A stretch of DNA of 64,000 nt from Cordylochernes scorpioides (Eukaryota > Arthropoda > Arachnida > Pseudoscorpiones > Chernetidae), in assembly GCA_030710605.1 (NCBI GenBank), contig CP092879.1:47737946-47801945 (forward strand), written 5' to 3'. Shown piece by piece: positions 55,631-64,000 of this stretch (positions within the stretch are counted from its first letter, which is position 1; each line of letters begins with the position of its first letter). The notes beneath the pieces were generated by a model. It did not search any database. It was not told the DNA's origin and saw nothing but the letters and a program-made list of their open reading frames with translations. Both the position numbers and the translations under genes were made by a program.

Positions 55631-58600
55631 ATTATAGACAATAACATAGCAGTGTTGTTCTAACTAATACAATTAGACAATACAAGAAGAATTATAGACA
55701 CTAATATAGGATAGTTTCTGTGACTGTAACAAAGGAGAAAGTATTATAGACACTAACATAGCATTGTTACTGTGACTAATACAAAGGAGAAATAAATTTA
55801 TTCAATAACATAGCATTGTTGGTGTGACAAATACAAAGGAGAAAGAATATTAGACACTAAAAGAGCATTGTTACTGTGACTGAAACAAAGAAGAAAGAAT
55901 TATAGACACTAAGCTAGGATAGTTTCTGTGACTGATACAAAGAATAAAGAATTATAGATTCTGACATAGCATTGTTTTTGTGACTGATACAAAGGAGAAA
56001 GAATCATAGACACTAACATAGCTTTGTTGCTGTGACTAATACAAAAGAATAAAGGAATATAAACACTAACATTGCATTGTTGTTGTAACTAATGCAAAGG
56101 AGAAAGAATTATAGACAATAACATAGCATTATTGCTCTGACTGATACAAAGAATAGAAAATCATAGACATTAACATAGCATTGTTGTTGTAATCTATACA
56201 AAGAATAAGGAATTATAGATACTGACATAGCATTGTTGCTGTGACTGATACAAAGGAGGAAGAATTATAGACACTAATATAGGATAGTTTCTGTGACTGA
56301 TAAAAAGGAGAAAGTATTATAGACACTAACATAGCATTGTTACTGTGACTAATACAAAGGAGAAAGAAATTTAATCAATAACAAAGCATTGTTGGTGTGA
56401 CAAATACAAAGGAGAAAGAATATTAGACACTAAAAGAGCATTGTTACTGTGACTAAAACAAAGGAGAAAGAAATTTAGACACTAAGATAGCATTGTTGTT
56501 GTGACAAATACAAAAAGGAAAGTATTTTAGACACTAACATTGTTGCTGTGATTGAAACAAAAGAGAAAGAAATTTAATCACTAACATAGCATTGTTGGTG
56601 TAACAAATACAAAAGAGAATGTATTTTAGACACTAACATAGCATTGTTGCTGTGAGTGAAACAAAGGAGAAAGAAATTTAATCACTAACATAGTATTGTT
56701 GGTGTGACAAATACAAAGAAGAAAGAATATTAGACACTAAAAAGACATTGTTTCTTTGTCTAAAAAAGCTGTAAAAATTATAGACACTAACATGGCATTG
56801 TTGCTGTGAACAATACAGAGGTGTAAGAATTATAGATACTAATCTAGCATTGTTGCTGTGACTGAGACAAAAGAGAAAGGAATTTAGACACTAACATAAT
56901 ATTGTTGTTGTGACCAATATAAAGAAGAAAAAATTATAGACACTAAAATAGGATAGTTTCTGTGACTGATACAAAAGGAAAAGAATTATAGACACTAACA
57001 TAGCATTGTTGCTGTGACTAATACAAAGAAGAAAGAATTATAGAGATAAACATATCATTGTTGCTGTGACTAATACAAAGAATAAAGAATTATATATACT
57101 AACATAGCATTGTTGCTGTAACTAATACAAGGTAAAAAGAATTATAGACACTAACATAGCATTATAGCTGTGACAAATACAAAGAATAAAGGAATATAGA
57201 CACTAACATAGCATTGTTATTGTAACTATTACAAAGTAAAAATAATTATAGACAGTAACATAGTATTATTGCTGCGAATAATACAAAAAAGGAAGAATTA
57301 TAGACAATAACATAGCAGTGTTGTTCTAACTAATACAAAGGAGAAAGAATAATATAGACACTAACATAGCATTGTTGCTGTGACTGATACAAAGGAGAAA
57401 GAATTATAGATACTAACATAGAATTGTTGTTGTACTAATACCAAGTAAGAAGAATTATAGGCAGTAACATAGCATTGTTGCTGTGACTAATACAAAGAAG
57501 AAAAAATTATAGGCATTAACATAGCATTGTTGCGGTGGCTAATAAGATGAATAAAGAATTATAGGCATTAACATAGCATTGTTGCTGTGACTAATACAAA
57601 GTATAAAGAATTATAGGCACTAACATAGCATTGTTGCTGTGACTAATATAAAGAATAAAGAATTATAGGCACTAACATAGCATTGTTGCTGTGAATAATA
57701 CAAAAAAGAAAGAATTATAGGCACAAAGATAGCATTGATGCTGTGAATAATACAAAAAAGAAAGAATTAGAGACACCAACATAGCATTGCTGTTGTAACT
57801 AATACAGAGAAGAAAGAATTATAGACACTAACATAGCATTGTTGCTGTGACTAATACAAAGAAGAAAGAATTATAGAGATAAACATATCATTGTTGCTGT
57901 GACTAATACAAAGAATAAAGAATTATATATACTAACATAGCATTGTTGCTGTAACTAATACAAGGTAAAAAGAATTATAGACACTAACATAGCATTATAG
58001 CTGTGACAAATACAAAGAATAAAGGAATATAGACACTAACATAGCATTGTTATTGTAACTATTACAAAGTAAAAATAATTATAGACAGTAACATAGTATT
58101 ATTGCTGCGAATAATACAAAAAAGGAAGAATTATAGACAATAACATAGCAGTGTTGTTCTAACTAATACAAAGGAGAAAGAATAATATAGACACTAACAT
58201 AGCATTGTTGCTGTGACTGATACAAAGGAGAAAGAATTATAGATACTAACATAGAATTGTTGTTGTACTAATACCAAGTAAGAAGAATTATAGGCAGTAA
58301 CATAGCATTGTTGCTGTGACTAATACAAATAAGAAAAAATTATAGGCATTAACATAGCATTGTTGCGGTGGCTAATAAGATGAATAAAGAATTATAGGCA
58401 TCAACATAGCATTGTTGCTGTGACTAATACAAAGTATAAAGAATTATAGGCACTAACATAGCATTGTTGCTGTGACTAATATAAAGAATAAAGAATTATA
58501 GGCACTAACATAGCATTGTTGCTGTGAATAATACAAAAAAGAAAGAATTATAGGAACTAATATAGCATTGTTGTCGTGAATAATACAAAGAAGAACGAAT

Positions 58601-61600
58601 TATAGGCACTAACATAGCATTGTTGCTGTGAAAATACAAAGAAAAAATTATAGGCACTAAGATAGCATTGATGCTGTGAATAATACAGAGAAGAAAGAAT
58701 TAGAGACACCAATATAGCATTGTTATTTTAACTAATACAAAGAAGAAAGAATTATAGGCACTAACATAGCATGGTTATGGTAACTAATACAAAGAAGAGA
58801 GAATTATAGACACTAACATTGCATTGTTGTTGTAACTAATACAAAGAAGAAAGAATTATAGACACTAACATTGCATTGTAGTTGTAACTAATACAAAGAA
58901 GAAAGAATTATACACTTCAACATAGCATTTTTGTTGTAACTAATACAAATAATAAAGAATTATTGATATTAACATTGCATTGTTTTTGTGACTAATACAA
59001 AGTATAAAGAATTATATATACTTACATAGCATTGTTGCTGTAACTAATACAAGGTGAAAGAATTATAGACAGTAACATATCATTGTTGCTGCGAATAATA
59101 CAAAAAAGGAAGAATTATAGACAATAACATAGCAGTGTTGTTCTAACTAATACAAAGGAGAAATAATTATATAGACACTAACATAGCATTGTTGCTGTGA
59201 CTGATACAAAGGAGAAAGAATTATAGATACTAACATAGAATTGTTGTTGTACTAATACAAAGTAAGAAGAATTATAGGCAGTAACATAGCATTGTTGCTG
59301 TGACTAATACAAAGAAGAAAGAATTATAGGCATTAACATAGCATTGTTGCTGTGGCTAATACGATGAAGAAAGAATTATAGGCATTAACATAGCATTGTT
59401 GCTGTGACTAATACAAAGTATAAAGAATTATAGGCACTGACATAGCATTGTTGCTGCGACTAATACAAAGAATAAAGAATTATAGGCACTAACATAGCAT
59501 TGTTGTTGTGAATAATACAAAAAGGAAAGATTTATAGGCACTAAGATAGCATTGATGCTGTGAATAATACAAAGAAGAAAGAATTAGAGACACCAACATA
59601 GCATTGTTGTTGTAACTAATACAAAGAAGAAAAAATTATAGACACTAACATAGCATTGTTGTTGTAATTAATACAAAGAAGAAAGAATTATAGACCCCAA
59701 CATTGCATTGTTGTTGTAACTAATACAAAGAAGAAATAATTATACACTCCAACATAGCATTGTTGTTGTAACTAATACAAAGAATAAAGAATTATTGATA
59801 CTAACATAGCATTGTTGCTGTGATTAATACAAAGAAGAAAGAATTATAGAGACTAACATATCATTGTTGCTGTGACTAATATAAAGAATAAAGAATTATA
59901 TATACTTACATAGCATTGTTGCTGTGACTAATACAAAGAATAAAGAATTATATATACTTACATAGCATTGTTGCTGTAACTAATACAAGGTAAAAAGAAT
60001 TATAGACAGTAATATTGCATTGTTGCTGCGAATAATACAAAAAAGGAAGAATTATAGACAATAACATAGCAGTGTTGTTCTAACTAATACAAAGGAGAAA
60101 GAATTATATAGACACTAACATAGCATTGTTGCTGTGACTGATATAAAGGAGAAAGAATTATAGATACTAACATAGAATTGTTGTTGTACTAATACAAAGT
60201 AAGAAGAATTATAGGCAGTAACATAGCATTGTTGCTGTGGCTAATACGATGAACAAAGAATTATAGGCATTAACATAGCATTATTGCTGTGACTAATACA
60301 AAATATAAAGAATTATAGGCACTGACATAGCATTGTTGCTGTGACTAATACAAAGAATAAAGAATTATAGGCACTAACATAGCATTGTTGCTGTGAATAA
60401 TACAAAAAAGAAAGAATTATAGGCACCAAGATAGCATTGATGCTGTGAATAATACAAAGAAGAAAGAATTATAGACTCCAACATAGCATGGTTGTTGTAA
60501 CTAATACAAAGAATAAAGAATTATAGATACACTAATATAGCATTGTTGCTGTGACTAATACAAAGAAGAAATAATTATAGATACTAACATAGCATTGTTG
60601 CTGTGACTAATACAAAGAAGAAAGAATTATAGACACTAACATAGCATTGTTGCCGTGATTAATGCAAAATAATAAAGAATTATAGGCACTAACATAGCAT
60701 TGTTGCTGTGACTAATGCAAATAATAAAGAATTATAGGCGCTAACAGCATTGATGCTGTGAATTATACAAATAAGAAAGAAATATAGACACTAACATAGC
60801 ATTGCTGTTGTAACTAATACGAAGAAGTAGGAATTATAGATACCAACATAGCATTGTTGTTGTTACTAATACAAAGAAGAAAGAATTATAGACACTAACA
60901 TAGCATTGTTGTTGTAACTAATACGAAGAAGAAAGAACTATAGACACCAACATAGCATTGTTGTTGTAACTAATACAAAGAAGAAAGAAATATAGACACT
61001 AACATAGCATTGCTGTTGTAACTAATACGAAGAAGAAAGAACTATAGACACCAACATAGCATTGTTGTTGTAACTAATACAAAGAAGAAAGAAATATAGA
61101 CACTAACATAGCATTGTTGCTGTGACTAATACAAAGAAGAAAGAATTATAGACACTAACATAGCATTGTTGCTGTGACTAATGCAAATAATAAAGAATTA
61201 TAGGCACTAACATAGCATTGTTGCTGTGACTAATGCAAATAATAAAGAATTATAGGCACTAACATAGCATTGTTGCTGTGACTAATGCAAATAATAAAGA
61301 ATTATAGGCACTAACAGCATTGATGCTGTGAATAATACAAATAAGAAAGAAATATAGACACTAACATAGCATTGCTGTTGTAAATAATACGAAGAAGAAA
61401 GAATTATAGATACCAACATAGCATTGTTGTTGTTACTAATACAAAGAAGAAAGAATTATAGACACTAACATAGCTTTGTTGTTGTAACTAATACGAAGAA
61501 GAAAGAACTATAGACACCAACATAGCATTGTTGTTGTAACTAATACAAAGAAGAAAGAAATATAGACACTAACATAGCATTGCTGTTGTAACTAATACGA

Positions 61601-63698
61601 AGAAGAAAGAACTATAGACACCAACATAGCATTGTTGTTGTAACTAATACAAAGAAGAAAGAAATATAGACACTAAAATAGCATTAGTGCTGTGACTGAT
61701 ACAAAGAAGAAAGTATTATAGACACTAACATAGCATTGTTACTGTGGCTGTGAATAATACAAAGAAGAAAGAATTATAGACACTAACATTGCCTTGTTGT
61801 TGTGACTAATACAAAGAATAAAGAATCATAGACACTAACATAGCATTGTTGTTGTTACTTATACAAAGAAGAAAGAATTACAGACACTAACATAGCATTG
61901 TTGTTGTAACTAATACGAAGAAGAAAGAACTATAGACACCAACATAGCATTGTTGTTGTAACTAATACAAAGAAGAAAGAAATATAGACACTAACATAGC
62001 ATTGCTGTTGTAACTAATACGAAGAAGAAAGAACTATAGACACCAACATAGCATTGTTGTTGTAACTAATACAAAGAAGAAAGAAATATAGACACTAACA
62101 TAGCATTGGTGCTGTGACTGATACAAAGAAGAAAGTATTATAGACACTAACATAGCATTGTTGCTGTGGCTTTGAATAATACAAAGAAGAAAGAATTATA
62201 GACACTAACATTGCCTTGTTGTTGTGACTAATACAAAGAATAAAGAATTATAGACACTAACATAGCATTGCTGTTGTAACTAATACAAAGAATAAAGAAT
62301 TATAGATACTAACATAGCATTGTTGCTGTGACTAATACGAAGAAGAAAGAACTATAGACACCAACATAGCATTGTTGTTGTAACTAATACAAAGAAGAAA
62401 GAAATATAGACACTAACATAGCATTGTTGCTGTGACTAATACAAAGAAGAAAGAATTATAGACACTAACATAGCATTGTTGCTGTGACTAATGCAAATAA
62501 TAAAGAATTATAGGCACTAACATAGCATTGTTGCTGTGACTAATACAAAGAAGAAAGAATTATAGACACTAACATAGCATTGTTGCTGTGACTAATGCAA
62601 ATAATAAAGAATTATAGGCACTAACATAGCATTGTTGCTGTGACTAATGCAAATAATAAAGAATTATAGGCACTAACATAGCATTGTTGCTGTGACTAAT
62701 GCAAATAATAAAGAATTATAGGCACTAACAGCATTGATGCTGTGAATAATACAAATAAGAAAGAAATATAGACACAAACATAGCATTGCTGTTGTAAATA
62801 ATACGAAGAAGAAAGAATTATAGATACCAACATAGCATTGTTGTTGTTACTAATACAAAGAAGAAAGAATTATAGACACTAACATAGCTTTGTTGTTGTA
62901 ACTAATACGAAGAAGAAAGAACTATAGACACCAACATAGCATTGTTGTTGTAACTAATACAAAGAAGAAAGAAATATAGACACTAACATAGCATTGCTGT
63001 TGTAACTAATACGAAGAAGAAAGAACTATAGACACCAACATAGCATTGTTGTTGTAACTAATACAAAGAAGAAAGAAATATAGACACTAAAATAGCATTA
63101 GTGCTGTGACTGATACAAAGAAGAAAGTATTATAGACACTAACATAGCATTGTTACTGTGGCTGTGAATAATACAAAGAAGAAAGAATTATAGACACTAA
63201 CATTGCCTTGTTGTTGTGACTAATACAAAGAATAAAGAATTATAGACACTAACATAGCATTGTTGTTGTTACTTATACAAAGAAGAAAGAATTACAGACA
63301 CTAACATAGCATTGTTGTTGTAACTAATACGAAGAAGAAAGAACTATAGACACCAACATAGCATTGTTGTTGTAACTAATACAAAGAAGAAAGAAATATA
63401 GACACTAACATAGCATTGCTGTTGTAACTAATACGAAGAAGAAAGAACTATAGACACCAACATAGCATTGTTGTTGTAACTAATAGAAAGAAGAAAGAAA
63501 TATAGACACTAACATAGCATTGGTGCTGTGACTGATACAAAGAAGAAAGTATTATAGACACTAACATAGCATTGTTGCTGTGGCTTTGAATAATACAAAG
63601 AAGAAAGAATTATAGACACTAACATTGCCTTGTTGTTGTGACTAATACAAAGAATAAAGAATTATAGACACTGACATGATAAGCCACGCTTGGAATAT

Positions 63699-63831
63699 GA
63701 AAAGAGAGATTAAGAGGAACGTGGTAAGTTTCTTTATTAAGTAGAATACGAGCTTTCAGGCAGCAACTGCCTGAAAGCTCGTATTCTACTTAATAAAGAA
63801 ACTTACCACGTTCCTCTTAATCTCTCTTTTC
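63699..63831. repeat. Perfect 65-bp-arm palindrome inserted in satellite
   Basis: Arms 63699-63763 and 63767-63831 are exact reverse complements around CAA. The ~20 bp before it (from about 63678) is also foreign. The centre reads GGCAGCAACTGCCTGAAAGC, which resembles the stem II/GAAA part of PLE-type hammerheads without the CTGANGA side. Satellite resumes directly on the right. Confidence 0.8.
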
Positions 63832-64000
63832 AATTATAGACACTAACATAGCATTGCTGTTGTAACTAATACAAAGAATAAAGAATTATAGATACTAACA
63901 TAGCATTGTTGCTGTGACTAATACAAAGAAGAAAGAATTAAAGGCACAAACATATCATGGTAGCTGTAAATAATACAAAGAAGAAAGAATTTTAGACACT

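Larger units (their letters stand above)
47940..64000 (+). repeat. 52-bp satellite array 2 (runs off the window)
   Basis: Same 52-bp family as array 1 but a different subfamily: CATTGTTGCTGTGACTAATA, CAAAGAAGAAAGAATTATAG, ACACTAACATAG. Variant units alternate (AAGATAGGATAGTTTCTGTG type; ATTTAATCACTAACATAG type). Higher-order copies are visible: ~3215-bp spacing (53576/56791, 53680/56895), 831 bp (57041/57872, 57307/58138) and 1414 bp (61314/62728, 61741/63155, 62164/63578). No protein-coding ORF. The array continues beyond the right edge. Confidence 0.95.

Noticed and set aside
35860..64000. Possible CRISPR array
   Set aside because: Repeats are directly adjoining 52-bp monomers with gradual divergence and no unique spacers, in an animal genome context.

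Overview
The window looks like repeat-dominated nuclear DNA of an animal, most likely an invertebrate; the species cannot be fixed from sequence alone. Supporting signs are decayed non-LTR retrotransposons with RNase H or 2A-like motifs, Penelope-like GIY-YIG ends with hammerhead-like motifs, hAT and Tc1/mariner-type mini-elements, AT-rich intergenic DNA, several tandem arrays and about 24 kb of a 52-bp satellite. Nothing suggests bacterial operons, rRNA, tRNA or CRISPR.

Layout. 0.5-2.1 kb: an ORF1-only (gag-like, three zinc knuckles) retroelement on the minus strand, bounded by a perfect 14-bp direct repeat. 2.2-7.2 kb: a small terminal-inverted-repeat (TIR) element, a 1.66-kb palindrome of two head-to-head Penelope-like GIY-YIG fragments, a short retroposon with its own target-site duplication (TSD), a broken Tc1-like transposase and an LTR-like fragment. 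7.5-12.5 kb: a foldback mini-element, a second retroposon copy and a decayed reverse transcriptase/RNase H LINE interrupted by two small palindromes. 12.7-13.3 kb: a TIR mini-element and an inverted-repeat element carrying the best hammerhead-ribozyme candidate. 14.9-22.1 kb: about four tandem ~1.5-1.9-kb units, each carrying hAT mini-elements at fixed places. 22.7-23.4 kb: a ~118-bp tandem array. 25.5-26.3 kb: a hammerhead-bearing mini-element with a 12-bp TSD, and a small RING-H2 gene. 27.4-29.5 kb and 32.7-33.5 kb: two ~70-bp tandem arrays in opposite orientation. 34.5-35.4 kb: a ~104-bp array. 35.9-44.0 kb and 47.9-64.0 kb: one 52-bp satellite family. The ~4-kb gap between them holds a second RING-H2 gene with the same zinc-ligand spacing as the first, and an internally deleted LINE with a degenerate 2A motif between 53-bp direct repeats.

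The only ORFs that look like possible host genes are the two small RING-H2 proteins on the minus strand (25875-26243 and 44514-44921). They form a paralogous pair. Almost everything else is mobile or tandem DNA in nested layers, and several nestings (TSDs, one empty site, shared insertions across tandem units) allow relative dating. The most unusual theme is a recurring short palindromic element with a hammerhead-like core, seen in several unrelated places.
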